A stretch of 64,000 nt of DNA from a bacterium (GCA_030824575.1 JAVBXL010000050.1:1-64000), one strand, 5' to 3'; positions 1-9,196 are shown, counted from the stretch's first letter. The notes: a model not told the origin generated them from the letters alone. Numbers and translations are program-made.

Positions 1-141
1 CTGCTCCAGGGCTTCGTGTCCGAGCGCGGCAAGATCGTCCCCAGCCGCATCACGGCCGTTTCGGCCAAGAAGCAGCGCGAACTGGCCCAGGCCATCAAGC
101 GCGCCCGTCACCTGGGCCTCCTGCCCTACATCGTGAAGTAA
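1..141 (+). CDS. rpsR: 30S ribosomal protein S18, C-terminal part
   Basis: The window opens inside an in-frame coding region whose last 46 residues contain [20 protein letters not shown] and end in [13 protein letters not shown], the typical bacterial S18 C-terminus. S18 binds 16S rRNA in the small-subunit platform. The 5' end lies outside the window. rplI follows after 14 bases, matching the common rpsF-rpsR-rplI order, so the two are probably cotranscribed. The identity is secure; only the upstream part is unseen. Confidence 0.95.
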   Translation: MLQGFVSERGKIVPSRITAVSAKKQRELAQAIKRARHLGLLPYIVK

Positions 142-155
142 GGGAGTAGAAACCC

Positions 156-761
156 ATGGAAATCATCCTGCTCGAACGCATCGAGAAGCTGGGCGCAATC
201 GGCGACGTGGTCACCGTCAAGGACGGTTACGCACGTAACTTCCTGCTGCCCAACAAGAAGGCGCTGCGCTCCAACAACGCCAACAAGAAGGTCTTCGAGG
301 CCAACCGCGCGAGGATCGAGGCCGATAACGCCGCACGTCGCACGGACGCCGAAGCCGCCGCCGATGGCGTCAACGGCAAGCAGATCGTCCTGATCCGCCA
401 GTCGTCCAACGCCGGCGCGCTGTACGGTTCGGTTGCCGTGCGCGACATCGTCGACGCGCTGCACGCCGATGGCGTGACCAACGTCACCAAGGCGATGGTC
501 GTGCTGGAACGTCCGATCAAGACGCTGGGCGTGTTCGACGTCAAGGTCGCGCTGCACCCCGAAGTCGCTGTCACGATCACCGTCAACGTCGCCCGTTCGC
601 CGGAAGAAGCCGAACTGCAGTCGCAGGGCGTCGATGTGATGGCCGACCTGTTCGAAAAGGACGAGAGCGGCTTCACCGAAGATTATGATCCCAACGCGGA
701 ACCGGGCGAAATCGCTTCGGTCGCCAGCGAAGACGAAGAAGAGCCGGCTGAAGAGGCCTGA
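156..761 (+). CDS. rplI: 50S ribosomal protein L9
   Basis: The 201-residue product begins MEIILLERIEKLGAIGD and continues with VKDGYARNFLLPNKKA, the conserved N-terminal L9 domain that binds 23S rRNA. A central helix and a C-terminal domain follow. An acidic tail of about 40 residues (EDEEEPAEEA at the end) makes the protein longer than the roughly 150 residues of E. coli L9; acidic C-terminal extensions are common in sphingomonad L9. A GGGAG ribosome-binding site precedes the ATG. The gene lies directly after rpsR and ends 25 bases before a strong terminator. Confidence 0.97.
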   Translation: MEIILLERIEKLGAIGDVVTVKDGYARNFLLPNKKALRSNNANKKVFEANRARIEADNAARRTDAEAAADGVNGKQIVLIRQSSNAGALYGSVAVRDIVDALHADGVTNVTKAMVVLERPIKTLGVFDVKVALHPEVAVTITVNVARSPEEAELQSQGVDVMADLFEKDESGFTEDYDPNAEPGEIASVASEDEEEPAEEA

Positions 762-786
762 TTTCTTCCGACGGGATCGAACGAGA

Positions 787-815
787 AAGCCGCCCCGCAA
801 CGGGCGGCTTTTTTG
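787..815 (+). terminator. Rho-independent terminator of the rpsR-rplI operon
   Basis: A perfect 9-bp stem (AAGCCGCCC at 787-795 pairing with GGGCGGCTT at 802-810) has a 6-nt loop and is followed by a T run to 814. It starts 25 bases after the rplI stop codon, where the ribosomal operon would be expected to end. Confidence 0.9.
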
Positions 816-961
816 TTGGGGTGGATTGGGCTATCCCACTAGCAGTGCTTTATTAGGCATGCCCCCACCCCGACCCCTGTCCTGAGGGGGAGGGCTATAT
901 GCCTGCATCTGGTCGACAGCAGACAAGCGGAACGGCCACCGTCCGTGCGCGTTCGACCGAT

Positions 962-1291
962 ATGGAAGACCGCACCCTCATCGAACGCTTGGCGCGTCAT
1001 TTGGCCGCCGCCGACCCAAGCGCATGGCAGACCCGGTTAGGGGACGCGGCCAGCATCCTCGCCATCGTCAAGGAACCCGACGCCGCCATGCGCGAGGCGG
1101 GCGATGTGGGGACATGGGGCGCGATGATCGACGCCGCCTTGCGGGCGCGCTGGGCGATCGCGCAGCCTGCCGCCGACCTGTCCGAATCGGCCGGATCGGA
1201 TGAGGAAGGCGAGATCAGTTTGCCGTCCGACGCGGTTGGGCATGATCGCGCCGACTGGGTTCATCTGCATCAGGGGGAGAAGGACGCATGA
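962..1291 (+). CDS. Small hypothetical protein
   Basis: A 109-residue acidic protein beginning MEDRTLIERLARHLAAADPS. I prefer this ATG because residues upstream of it in the same frame look like non-coding read-through. No signal peptide or membrane segment is visible. The N-terminal half is helical (arginine, alanine and leucine rich) and the C-terminal third is acidic. Its stop overlaps the next start (ATGA), so it is translationally coupled to the following small gene. I do not recognise a family; the coupling and codon usage support a real gene. Confidence 0.6.
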   Translation: MEDRTLIERLARHLAAADPSAWQTRLGDAASILAIVKEPDAAMREAGDVGTWGAMIDAALRARWAIAQPAADLSESAGSDEEGEISLPSDAVGHDRADWVHLHQGEKDA

Positions 1292-1521
1292 AAGGACTGT
1301 TGAAACTCGCTATCGTCACGGGGCTTGGTGCCTTTGCGGTCAAGGGCTGGCGCGACTGGATGGGCGACGCTGGCGCGCCTGACGACCGCGGCCCTGTGGG
1401 TTCATCGGGCGTGGTTCGCGATGCGGGGCCGCAAGAGGGTGTATCGCAGTCGGACTGGGACAAGGTGGACGAACAGTCCGACGAATCCTTCCCCGCCAGC
1501 GACCCGCCCGGCAATTACTGA
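1288..1521 (+). CDS. Small hypothetical protein with C-terminal DESFPASDPP motif
   Basis: A 77-residue protein with a hydrophobic N-terminal segment (KLAIVTGLGAFAVKGW) that could be a single membrane anchor, and a polar C-terminus ending DEQSDESFPASDPPGNY. Tails of the form DE..DESFPASDPP occur on many small alphaproteobacterial proteins of unknown function, which supports this being a real gene. It overlaps the previous gene by four bases. No function can be assigned. Confidence 0.65.
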   Translation: MKGLLKLAIVTGLGAFAVKGWRDWMGDAGAPDDRGPVGSSGVVRDAGPQEGVSQSDWDKVDEQSDESFPASDPPGNY

Positions 1522-1626
1522 TGCGCACTTATTGAATGGACGCGGTCCATTGCTCCCCCGATGCCTGCCGCTTATGAGGCGAAGCCAAGGGCGGTATCGC
1601 CGCCCATAACAGGGGATATACTATCT

Positions 1627-2562
1627 ATGCCTTCGGGTCTGATCGCGCTGCTCGACGATGTTGCGGGCATCGCCAAAATGGCTGCCACCTCGTTGGACGA
1701 TGTCGCAGCGGCTGCCGGCAAGGCGGGCACGAAGGCGGCAGGCGTCGTGATCGACGATGCCGCCGTGACGCCCAAATATGTGATGGGTCTGACCCCCGAC
1801 CGCGAATTGCCGATCATCTGGAAGATCGCAAAGGGATCGCTGCGCAACAAGCTGCTTTTCCTGTTGCCCGCCGCGCTTTTGATGAGCGCCTTCGCGCCCT
1901 GGCTGCTGCCCCCGTTGCTGATGCTGGGCGGCGCGTTCCTGTGTTTCGAAGCGGTGGAGAAACTGCTGGAGGCTGTCCAGGGCGGTCATGACGTCGTTGA
2001 GGAAGCGGCTCAGACGCTCACCTCGACCGAAATCGAAAACCAGAAGGTATCGAGCGCGATCCGCACCGATTTCATCCTGTCGGGAGAGATCATGGCCATC
2101 TCGTTAGGTACGGTCGCGGGTGAGCCGGTGTGGGAGCAGGCGATCATTCTGGTCGTCGTCGCCATCCTAATTACCGCAGGCGTTTATGGCGTCGTTGGCC
2201 TGATCGTGAAAATGGACGATATCGGGCTGCATCTTGCCAAAAAGGACAGGGCTGGGACGAAACTGCTAGGTCGCGGCTTGGTTAAGGCGATGCCGGTGCT
2301 GATGGCGTTCCTCTCCGTGGTCGGCACGGCGGCGATGCTGTGGGTCGGTGGCGGTCTGATCGTGCATGGCCTGCACGAATTTCATATCGACCTGATCCCC
2401 GGCACGATCGAGCATATCGCCCAGAACGCCGCCCTTGCCGTGCCGGCGATCGGCGGTTTCCTCCACTGGACCGTGACCGCGATCGGCGGCGCGATCGTCG
2501 GGCTGGTGGTCGGCGGGATCATTGTGGGCGCGCTGCACCTGTTGCCCTCGAAGAAGCATTGA
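1627..2562 (+). CDS. DUF808 family inner-membrane protein (YedI-like)
   Basis: The 311-residue product starts MPSGLIALLDDVAGIAKMAA and continues LDDVAAAAGKAGTKAAGVVIDD, the signature of the DUF808/YedI family. Several hydrophobic segments follow: about residues 75-110, 170-200, 215-240 and 270-305. Family members are polytopic inner-membrane proteins without an established function. This ATG gives the canonical family N-terminus; an in-frame ATG 66 bases upstream adds unrelated residues. The gene ends 56 bases before the MATE exporter, separated by a palindromic half-repeat (CCCGCGCAGGCGGG) near 2582. Confidence 0.88.
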   Translation: MPSGLIALLDDVAGIAKMAATSLDDVAAAAGKAGTKAAGVVIDDAAVTPKYVMGLTPDRELPIIWKIAKGSLRNKLLFLLPAALLMSAFAPWLLPPLLMLGGAFLCFEAVEKLLEAVQGGHDVVEEAAQTLTSTEIENQKVSSAIRTDFILSGEIMAISLGTVAGEPVWEQAIILVVVAILITAGVYGVVGLIVKMDDIGLHLAKKDRAGTKLLGRGLVKAMPVLMAFLSVVGTAAMLWVGGGLIVHGLHEFHIDLIPGTIEHIAQNAALAVPAIGGFLHWTVTAIGGAIVGLVVGGIIVGALHLLPSKKH

Positions 2563-2618
2563 GCCAAAGCGTCCGCGCTCCCGCGCAGGCGGGCGCACGG
2601 ATTTGCAGGAATAGCGTG

Positions 2619-3989
2619 ATGTCCCACCCCTCCCCCTGGCGTATCGAGGCTGGCGCGCTCATCGCGCTGGCGCTGCCGATGATCGCGGGCAACATCGCTT
2701 GGTCGGCGATCGCCGCCACCGATCTGCTGCTGCTCGGTCGGATCGGGGCGGAGGCGGTCGCGGCCGGCGCGCTGGCGATCAACCTTTTCCATGCGCTGCT
2801 GCTGTTCGGCATGGGGCTGGTCACCGCCGCATCGCCCCTGATCGCCAGCGAACGGGGCCGCCGCCGCAACAGCGTGCGCGACGTGCGCCGTACCGTCCAC
2901 CAGACGCTGCGCGCAGCCGTCTTCTTCGTAGCTCCCGCCTGGCTGCTGCTGTGGCAATGCGAACCGATATTACTGGCGATGGGTCAGGACGCCGACCTGG
3001 CGCGGGAGGCCGGCCATTTGATGCACGGCCTGCAATGGGCGCTGCTGCCCTTCCTGGGCTTCACCACATTGCGCAATTTCATCGCCGCGCTGGAACGGCC
3101 CATCTGGGGCCTGATCGTCATGCTGGGCGCGATTCCGTTCAACGTGTTGATGGGCTGGGCGCTGATTTTCGGTCATCTGGGCTTTCCCTCGCTTGGCCTG
3201 TTCGGCGCCGGGCTGGCGAGCACGCTTTCCTCCTGCTTCCTCTTCTTCGGCCTGCTTGCCGTCATCCTGATCGACCGGCGCTTCCGCCGCTATCGCCTGA
3301 TGGGCCGTTTCTGGACTCGCGATCGCGAACGGCAGCGGCAGGTGTGGGCGCTGGGCCTGCCGATCGCGATCACGCTGGGCTTCGAAACCAGCGTGTTCAA
3401 CGCCTCGGCCTTCCTGATGGGGCTGATCGACCGCGATTCGCTCGCCGCCCATGCCGTCGCGATCCAGATCGCCGCGCTCGTCTTCATGGTGCCGATGGGC
3501 ATCGGTCAGGCGGCGACGATCCGGGTCGGCATCGCCTATGGCCGGCATGATCGCGCCGGCATCGGCCGGGCCGGCTGGCTGGCGCTGATGATCGGCACCG
3601 GTTTCGCCTGCTGCGCCGCCGCGCTGCTGATCTTCATGCCGCGCACGCTGGTATCGGCCTTCCTCGACCTGTCCGACCCCGCCAATGCGCGCACCGCGAC
3701 CTTGGCCGTCAGCTTCCTGGCCGTGGCCGCCCTGTTTCAGCTGGTCGATGCGGCGCAGGCGGTGGGCGCGGGCGTGCTGCGCGGGGTGCAGGATACGACC
3801 GTGCCGATGACATTTGCGCTGATCGGCTATTGGGTGGTCGGCATCGGCGTCGGCACCCTGCTCGCCTTCCCATTGGGCATGGAGGGGCTGGGCATCTGGC
3901 TGGGACTGGCGAGCGGACTTGGCGCTGTGGCTGTGCTGCTCATCAGCCGCTGGACGCTGCGCGAACGGCTGGGATTGGTGCCGGCCTGA
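2619..3989 (+). CDS. MATE family multidrug/cation exporter (NorM-like)
   Basis: The 456-residue polytopic protein matches MATE length (about 450) with roughly twelve membrane spans. The first repeat carries ALALPMIAGNIAWSAIAATDLLLLGRIG. A central IGQAATIRVGIAYGR motif lies near residues 295-310 and VLRGVQDTTVPM near 385; both are typical of NorM/DinF-type MATE antiporters, which exchange Na+ or H+ for drugs or metabolites. The chosen ATG sits just before the first membrane helix; the much longer upstream reading frame overlaps DUF808. Substrate cannot be inferred. Confidence 0.88.
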   Translation: MSHPSPWRIEAGALIALALPMIAGNIAWSAIAATDLLLLGRIGAEAVAAGALAINLFHALLLFGMGLVTAASPLIASERGRRRNSVRDVRRTVHQTLRAAVFFVAPAWLLLWQCEPILLAMGQDADLAREAGHLMHGLQWALLPFLGFTTLRNFIAALERPIWGLIVMLGAIPFNVLMGWALIFGHLGFPSLGLFGAGLASTLSSCFLFFGLLAVILIDRRFRRYRLMGRFWTRDRERQRQVWALGLPIAITLGFETSVFNASAFLMGLIDRDSLAAHAVAIQIAALVFMVPMGIGQAATIRVGIAYGRHDRAGIGRAGWLALMIGTGFACCAAALLIFMPRTLVSAFLDLSDPANARTATLAVSFLAVAALFQLVDAAQAVGAGVLRGVQDTTVPMTFALIGYWVVGIGVGTLLAFPLGMEGLGIWLGLASGLGAVAVLLISRWTLRERLGLVPA

Positions 3990-4081
3990 CACGATTCATC
4001 GCGTTGATTGCACGGGATGGATATGGTGCAACGCACAAAGCAATTGAAAAAATCGCCCGATTCGATAAGGGATGGGGCATC

Positions 4082-4402
4082 ATGCAAGCCCCTACCGAGA
4101 TTTTTGAAGCGATCGCGCTCCAGAAGTGCCTTAAGGTGACCTATAATAAAATGGTCGTGACCTTGGCACCCCACATCCTCTACACCCGTCATGACGAAAT
4201 GTTCATCGACGCGGTGACGACCGACCGCGATGGCCGGCCGCCACGCGAGTTGAAGCTCGGCACCTTCAAGATCGTCGGCCTGTCCGACATCGTGGTCTTG
4301 GATGAGCCGTTCGAGGCGATGTATGGCCTCTATAATGACGGCGACGACAAATATAAGGGCGTGACCCTGTTCGCCGTGACGCCGGAGAGCCAGGCGGCCT
4401 GA
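4082..4402 (+). CDS. Small WYL-domain-like protein
   Basis: A 106-residue protein. The segment from the N-terminal ALQKCLKVTYNKM through LAPHILYTRHDEMFIDAV to LKLGTFKIVGLSDI has the pattern of a WYL domain: a basic/aromatic strand, P-H-x-L-Y, then K-L-x-x-F-x-x-x-G-L. WYL domains are usually fused to an HTH and bind nucleic-acid or nucleotide ligands, but no HTH is present here. Small proteins of this type are common in sphingomonads. A palindromic repeat starts 24 bases after its stop. The fold is inferred from pattern only. Confidence 0.6.
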   Translation: MQAPTEIFEAIALQKCLKVTYNKMVVTLAPHILYTRHDEMFIDAVTTDRDGRPPRELKLGTFKIVGLSDIVVLDEPFEAMYGLYNDGDDKYKGVTLFAVTPESQAA

Positions 4403-4425
4403 TTCAATAGGACATCCACCGACGT

Positions 4426-4500
4426 CCGTTCGTTTCGAGCGTAGTCGAGAAATGGAAGCGCAGCGCTATGCGCTTCTCGACACGCTCGAAGCGAACGGAG
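4426..4500. repeat. Palindromic intergenic repeat, CCGTTCG family, copy A
   Basis: An inverted repeat opening with CCGTTCGTTTCGAGCG and closing with CGCTCGAAGCGAACGG, with a further TCGAGAA/TTCTCGA pairing inside. It lies between two convergent genes. The same end sequences occur at 22311, 26906, 29273 and 40880. Confidence 0.85.
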
Positions 4501-4520
4501 GTTGGAGTTGCTCGTCGCCT

Positions 4521-5291
4521 CTATTTCTTCAGCCTGTATCCCGTGCGGAACATCCACCCGATGACGCCGATGCACACGGCCAATATGCCCATGACGAACA
4601 ACAGGCTCAGCCCGATGGCCACGTCGCCCTTGCCGAAGAAGGTCCAGCGGAAGCCGGAGATCAGATAGACGATCGGGTTGAACAGCGTGATCGTTTGCCA
4701 GGGTTCGGCCAGCATCTTCACCGAATAGAAGGCGCCGCCCAGGAAGGTCATGGGCATGATGAGCAACAGCGGGATCACCTGCAACTGTTCGAAACTCTGC
4801 GCCCAAATGCCGAGGATGAAGCCGAACAAGCAGAAGCTGACCGCGATCAAGATCATGAACCCTGCCATTGCAAACGGGTGCGCCACCGGCACGTCGACAA
4901 ACAGATGCGCGGTCAGAAAGATAATGCTCCCCACGATCAGCGACTTGGTCGCCGCCGCGCCGACATAGGCGATGATCGTCTCCGTCGCGGACACCGGCGC
5001 TGACAGCAGTTCGTAGATGGTGCCGGTGAATTTGGGCATGTAGATGCCGAAACTGGCGTTGAAGATGCTTTCGGTGAACATCGCCATCATGATGAGGCCG
5101 GGCACGATGAAGGCGGCATAGGGGATGCCGTCCACCTCCGTCATGCGCGACCCGATCGCCCCGCCGAACACGACGAAATAGAGCGATGTGGTGATGACCG
5201 GAACCAGCAGGCCGGTCAGCAGGGTGCGGCGAAAACGATGCAGTTCGAACGCATAGATGGACGCAATGGCGCGCAGATTCTGGAGGCTCAT
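4521..5291 (-). CDS. ABC-2 type transporter permease (YadH-like)
   Basis: The 256-residue membrane protein has six predicted spans and the ABC-2 signature in its last third ([17 protein letters not shown], then [14 protein letters not shown]). Residues 1-35 match YadH-type permeases. It is encoded directly downstream of its ATPase with a 4-base ATGA overlap, so the two form one exporter. Substrates of YadGH-like systems are not established. It is convergent with the WYL-like gene. Confidence 0.9.
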   Translation of the reverse strand: MSLQNLRAIASIYAFELHRFRRTLLTGLLVPVITTSLYFVVFGGAIGSRMTEVDGIPYAAFIVPGLIMMAMFTESIFNASFGIYMPKFTGTIYELLSAPVSATETIIAYVGAAATKSLIVGSIIFLTAHLFVDVPVAHPFAMAGFMILIAVSFCLFGFILGIWAQSFEQLQVIPLLLIMPMTFLGGAFYSVKMLAEPWQTITLFNPIVYLISGFRWTFFGKGDVAIGLSLLFVMGILAVCIGVIGWMFRTGYRLKK

Positions 5292-6220
5292 GCGGCCTTC
5301 TCCTGATGGACGAGGCTGACGAAGATGTCCTCGAGGCTGCTCTGGCGCGTGTTCAGATCCTTGTAGCCGATGCCGAGGTCGCCCAGCTTGCGCAGAAGCG
5401 ACGATACGCCCGTCCGCTCCGCCTGGGTATCGAACACATAGTCGAGTTCGTGCCCTTCATCGCCCAAGGTAACGCCCCATTCGGCAAGGTCTGCGGGCAC
5501 CGCATCGATCGGTTCGGCCAGGACGATGGTCAGCGTCTTCTTGCCCAGCTTCTTCATCAGCGCGGTCTTGTCCTCGACCAGCATCAGTTCGCCCTTGTTG
5601 ATCACGCCCACCCGGTCGGCCATTTCCTCGGCCTCCTCGATATAATGGGTTGTCAGGATGATAGTGACGCCGGTCTGGCGCAGTTCGCCGATCAGCTTCC
5701 ACATGTCGCGGCGCAGTTCGACATCGACGCCCGCGGTCGGTTCGTCCAGGAACAACACGCGCGGTTCGTGGCTCAGCGCCTTGGCGATCATCACGCGCCG
5801 CTTCATGCCGCCGGACAGTTCCAATATCTTGCTGTTACGCTTGTCCCAGAGCGACAGGTCGCGCAGCACTTTTTCGATATGGGCGTCGTTGCGGGGCTTG
5901 CCGAACAGGCCGCGGCTGAAATTCACCGTGTCGATGACCCGTTCGAACTGGTCGGTCGACAATTCCTGCGGCACCAGGCCGATCGCGGTGCGCGCGCCGC
6001 GATAGTCGCGCACGATGTCGTGGCCAGCCACGGTTACGCTGCCGCCGGTGGCGCGCGCGATGCCGCAGACGATCGAGATCATCGTGGTCTTGCCCGCGCC
6101 GTTCGGCCCCAGCAACGCGAAAATCTCGCCTTCCTCGATGGTCAGGTCGACGCCCTTCAGCGCCTCGAAGCCCGACGAATAGCGTTTCGTCAGGCTCTTG
6201 ATCTCAATGATGGATGCCAT
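5288..6220 (-). CDS. ABC transporter ATP-binding protein (YadG-like)
   Basis: The 310-residue nucleotide-binding subunit has a Walker A (GPNGAGKTT), a signature motif (LSGGMKRR), a Walker B followed by DEPTAGVD, and the H-loop [10 protein letters not shown]. The roughly 80-residue C-terminal extension ends [10 protein letters not shown], as in ABC-2 ATPases of the CcmA/YadG type. It pairs with the overlapping permease gene downstream. The ATG is preceded by non-coding sequence and an opposing methyltransferase-side gap of about 60 bases. Confidence 0.93.
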   Translation of the reverse strand: MASIIEIKSLTKRYSSGFEALKGVDLTIEEGEIFALLGPNGAGKTTMISIVCGIARATGGSVTVAGHDIVRDYRGARTAIGLVPQELSTDQFERVIDTVNFSRGLFGKPRNDAHIEKVLRDLSLWDKRNSKILELSGGMKRRVMIAKALSHEPRVLFLDEPTAGVDVELRRDMWKLIGELRQTGVTIILTTHYIEEAEEMADRVGVINKGELMLVEDKTALMKKLGKKTLTIVLAEPIDAVPADLAEWGVTLGDEGHELDYVFDTQAERTGVSSLLRKLGDLGIGYKDLNTRQSSLEDIFVSLVHQEKAA

Positions 6221-6279
6221 GGATGGCTCTGCCCCTTTTGCGTTGCGGCAAAGATAGGGAGCCGATAGCCGAACGCAAC

Positions 6280-6909
6280 CTATTCGCCGCGCCGGGAAAA
6301 GCGGAAGACGGTGGCGGGCGGGAAATTGCGCACGGTCTGGCCGGCGCGCACCACGTCCAGCCCCAGCATGTCGATCACGTCGCGGCTCACCGGCGGGCGC
6401 ATCGAGTAGGTGAACTGCACGAAGCTGCCGCCGGGCCGCAGCATGCGGAAGGATTCCGAGAGGATATCGTGGTGCATGTAGCGGTCCATCGCCAGCAAAG
6501 GCAGGCCGCTGACCACGGTCTGATAATCGCCCGGTTCGCCCGCGGTCGCGGTGGACACGATCTGGGCTGGCGTCTCCAGGATCGACACATGGGGAAAATG
6601 CCGGCGCAGCCCGCGCGCGAAGGCGGGATTGATTTCGACCACCTCCAGCTTTTCGGGCGGCAAGCCGGTTTCCAGTATCGCGCGGGTGAAAACCCCGGTC
6701 CCGCCGCCCAGTTCCAGCACGCGACCGTCCAGCGGATCGATCTGCGACACCATCAACCGGGCTAGATAGCGGCTCGACGGCACCACAGACGCAGTCTGGC
6801 GCGGTTTCTTAACCCAGGCGGCCAGGAAATCGAGATATTCGGTGGCGCGGGCGCGAAATTCCCCGCTCGGCAGGGCGATCGCCCTACTGCGCTTGGGCTT
6901 ATGCTGCAT
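6280..6909 (-). CDS. Class I SAM-dependent methyltransferase, phospholipid N-methyltransferase (PmtA)-like
   Basis: The 209-residue protein has a SAM-binding motif I ([12 protein letters not shown], about residue 65), an acidic post-I region ([10 protein letters not shown]) and a catalytic-region [11 protein letters not shown]. It also has [13 protein letters not shown] and a final [13 protein letters not shown]. The leading segment [14 protein letters not shown] matches PmtA-type phosphatidylethanolamine N-methyltransferases, which make phosphatidylcholine at the membrane surface, and their relatives. Whether this copy methylates phospholipid cannot be decided from sequence alone. It is monocistronic, downstream of a LysR gene on the same strand. 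Confidence 0.75.
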   Translation of the reverse strand: MQHKPKRSRAIALPSGEFRARATEYLDFLAAWVKKPRQTASVVPSSRYLARLMVSQIDPLDGRVLELGGGTGVFTRAILETGLPPEKLEVVEINPAFARGLRRHFPHVSILETPAQIVSTATAGEPGDYQTVVSGLPLLAMDRYMHHDILSESFRMLRPGGSFVQFTYSMRPPVSRDVIDMLGLDVVRAGQTVRNFPPATVFRFSRRGE

Positions 6910-6989
6910 AAGCGAAATGCGACCGCTTTATTTCCATTCCGACTCCCTTAGCGGGGACAAGGGGCTGCGTCGATTGCCTTTCGCTTAGG

Positions 6990-7883
6990 TCAGCCCGCAT
7001 CGCGCTGGCCCGACAGCATGTCGACCCGTTCCTGCAACCAGTCGGCCACCGCGCCGATCCGCGCCAGCTTGCGCAGGTCGCCATGCATGACCAGCCAGAA
7101 GCTGCGGGTGATTTCCACCCGGTCGGCCATCAGCGGCACCAACGCTGCGTCACGCCGGGCGATGAAGTCGGGTAGCACGCCGATCCCTGCCCCGTCCGCG
7201 ATCATCCGCTGCTGCATGATGATGCTGGTCGATCGCAACGTCGCCTCCAGCCCCGCCTCCACCTCGTCCAGATAATCCAGTTCGGGAGAGAAGATAAATT
7301 CGGGCACATAGCCAACCAGCACATGGTCGCGCAGGTCTGCCGGGGCGGCCGGTTCACCCGTCCGCGCCAGATAGGCGGGCGACGCATACAGATGCAGCCG
7401 ATAATCGCCCAGCCGCCGCACCGTCAGCCGCCCACGCTGCGGCCGCGCCAGCATCACCGCCATATCGGCTTCGCGGTTGGATGGATTGAGGAAGCCGGAT
7501 GCTGTCACAAGGTCGAGCCTGATGCCCGGATGCCGCCGGTTGAAATCGCCCATGCCCGGCGCCAATACCCAGGTCCCGAACCCTTCGGCCACCGAGAGGC
7601 GCACTTGGCCCGCCAGCCGATGCTCCTGCCCCTTCACATCCTCCATCGCGGCGAGCGCGGCGCTTTCCGCGCCCTCCGCATGGTGCAGCAGCGCCTGCCC
7701 GCGCGCCGTCAGCGTCCGTTCCCCAGCAGCCAGTTCGAACAATTCAGCGTCGAGCGCCTTTTCCAGGCGCGCCAGCCGCCGCGCGATGGTGGTCGCATCA
7801 ATGCCAAGCGCGCGGGCGGCAGGCGCGACCTTGCGGGCGCGGGCGACCGCCAGAAATACCCTGAGATCGTCCCAGTCGAACAT
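6990..7883 (-). CDS. LysR family transcriptional regulator
   Basis: The 297-residue protein has an N-terminal winged HTH (MFDWDDLRVFLAVARAR, then ARALGIDATTIARRLARLE) and a C-terminal periplasmic-binding-like effector domain. I chose the ATG at 7883 because MFDWDDL is the family's usual beginning; 20 extra upstream residues would come from the promoter region. It is transcribed divergently from the isobutyryl-CoA dehydrogenase-like gene. LysR proteins often control the divergent operon, so control of valine catabolism is a plausible inference. Two palindromes lie in the shared intergenic space. Confidence 0.85.
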   Translation of the reverse strand: MFDWDDLRVFLAVARARKVAPAARALGIDATTIARRLARLEKALDAELFELAAGERTLTARGQALLHHAEGAESAALAAMEDVKGQEHRLAGQVRLSVAEGFGTWVLAPGMGDFNRRHPGIRLDLVTASGFLNPSNREADMAVMLARPQRGRLTVRRLGDYRLHLYASPAYLARTGEPAAPADLRDHVLVGYVPEFIFSPELDYLDEVEAGLEATLRSTSIIMQQRMIADGAGIGVLPDFIARRDAALVPLMADRVEITRSFWLVMHGDLRKLARIGAVADWLQERVDMLSGQRDAG

Positions 7884-7896
7884 GCACGCGCCCATC

Positions 7897-7944
7897 CTGC
7901 AAATTTGCAGCCTGTCCATGCACAACTTCGCCATTGCTTGCAAT
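7897..7944. promoter_or_regulatory. Palindromes in the LysR / acyl-CoA dehydrogenase divergent region
   Basis: CTGCAAATTTGCAG (7897-7910) is a perfect 14-bp palindrome lying 13 bases upstream of the lysR start. ATTGC-TT-GCAAT (7933-7944) is a second inverted repeat sharing the TTGC/GCAA half-sites. Their position between divergent promoters makes them candidate operators for the adjacent LysR protein. Binding is inferred. Confidence 0.45.
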
Positions 7945-8036
7945 AACGCGGCGTTGCTAGAAGCGTCTGGACAAGCGATCCTGCTGCGCCGCGCCCATCA
8001 TTGGCGTGCCGGACAGGCTTGCGGAGGATGGAGAGC

Positions 8037-9191
8037 ATGACCCAGTTCGACCTGACCGAGGACCAGCGCGCCATTCAGGAGATGGCGCAGCGGTTCACCG
8101 CCGATGCGATCACCCCGCATGCGGCGGAGTGGGACGAAAAGCATATCTTCCCCCGCGAAACGATCCGCGCCGCGGCGGACCTTGGCTTTGGCGGCATTTA
8201 CGTGTCGGAGGAATCGGGCGGCATCGGCCTGGGCCGGCTGGAATCCGCGCTCATCATGGAAGCGATGGCCTATGGCTGTCCGTCCACCAGCGCATTCATA
8301 TCGATCCACAATATGGGCGCCTGGATGATCGACCGCTTCGGCGGGCAGGCAGTAAAGGACAGATATCTGCCCGACCTGGTGCCGATGGTGCGCATGGCCA
8401 GCTATTGCCTGACCGAAGCGGGTGCCGGATCGGACGCCGCGGCGCTCAAGACCAAGGCGGTCAGGGACGGCGACCATTATGTCGTGACCGGTTCCAAGCA
8501 GTTCATCTCCGGCGGCGGCGAGAATGAGATCTACCTCGCCATGGTCCGCACCGGGCCAAATACACCGGAAGGAAATGGGCCGAAAGGCATCTCTTGCCTC
8601 GTCATCGAAAAGGACATGCCCGGCGTCAGCTTCGGCGCGCAGGAACGCAAGCTGGGCTGGCATTCGCAACCGACCGCGCAGGTGAATTTCGATGGCGTGC
8701 GCGTGCCGGTGGAAAATCTGGTCGGCGCGGAGGGCGAAGGCTTTCGCATTGCGATGATGGGGCTGGATGGCGGGCGGCTTAATATCGGTGCCTGCTCGCT
8801 GGGCGGGGCGCAACGCTGCATCGATGAAAGCGTGCGCTATACCAAGGATCGCAAGCAGTTCGGCCAATCGATCGCCGATTTCCAGAATACGCAATTCACC
8901 CTGGCCGACATGCAGACCGAATTGGAGGCTGCCCGCACGCTGCTCTATGCAGCCGCGGTCAAGGTGACGGACAATGCCCCCGACAAGACCCGCTTCGCCG
9001 CGATGGCGAAACGCTTCGCTACGGACACCGGATCGTCGGTGGCTGATCGCGCGCTGCAATTGCATGGCGGCTATGGCTATCTGATGGACTATCCGATCGA
9101 ACGCATCTGGCGCGATCTGCGGGTGCATTCCATTCTGGAGGGCACCAACCAGGTCATGCGGATGATCGTGGCGCGGGACATGTTGCGGTGA
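8037..9191 (+). CDS. Acyl-CoA dehydrogenase, probable isobutyryl-CoA dehydrogenase
   Basis: This 384-residue flavoprotein has the acyl-CoA dehydrogenase signatures CLTEAGAGSDAAALKTKA, YTKDRKQFGQSIADFQ and ALQLHGGYGYLMDYP. The segment HSILEGTNQVMRMIVARD carries the catalytic glutamate at residue 368. It would oxidise a short branched acyl-CoA using FAD and pass electrons to ETF. Context points to isobutyryl-CoA in valine breakdown: 3-hydroxyisobutyryl-CoA hydrolase and 3-hydroxyisobutyrate dehydrogenase follow on the same strand. A GGAGG ribosome-binding site precedes the chosen ATG. Substrate is inferred from neighbours. Confidence 0.88.
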   Translation: MTQFDLTEDQRAIQEMAQRFTADAITPHAAEWDEKHIFPRETIRAAADLGFGGIYVSEESGGIGLGRLESALIMEAMAYGCPSTSAFISIHNMGAWMIDRFGGQAVKDRYLPDLVPMVRMASYCLTEAGAGSDAAALKTKAVRDGDHYVVTGSKQFISGGGENEIYLAMVRTGPNTPEGNGPKGISCLVIEKDMPGVSFGAQERKLGWHSQPTAQVNFDGVRVPVENLVGAEGEGFRIAMMGLDGGRLNIGACSLGGAQRCIDESVRYTKDRKQFGQSIADFQNTQFTLADMQTELEAARTLLYAAAVKVTDNAPDKTRFAAMAKRFATDTGSSVADRALQLHGGYGYLMDYPIERIWRDLRVHSILEGTNQVMRMIVARDMLR

Positions 9192-9196
9192 ACCCG

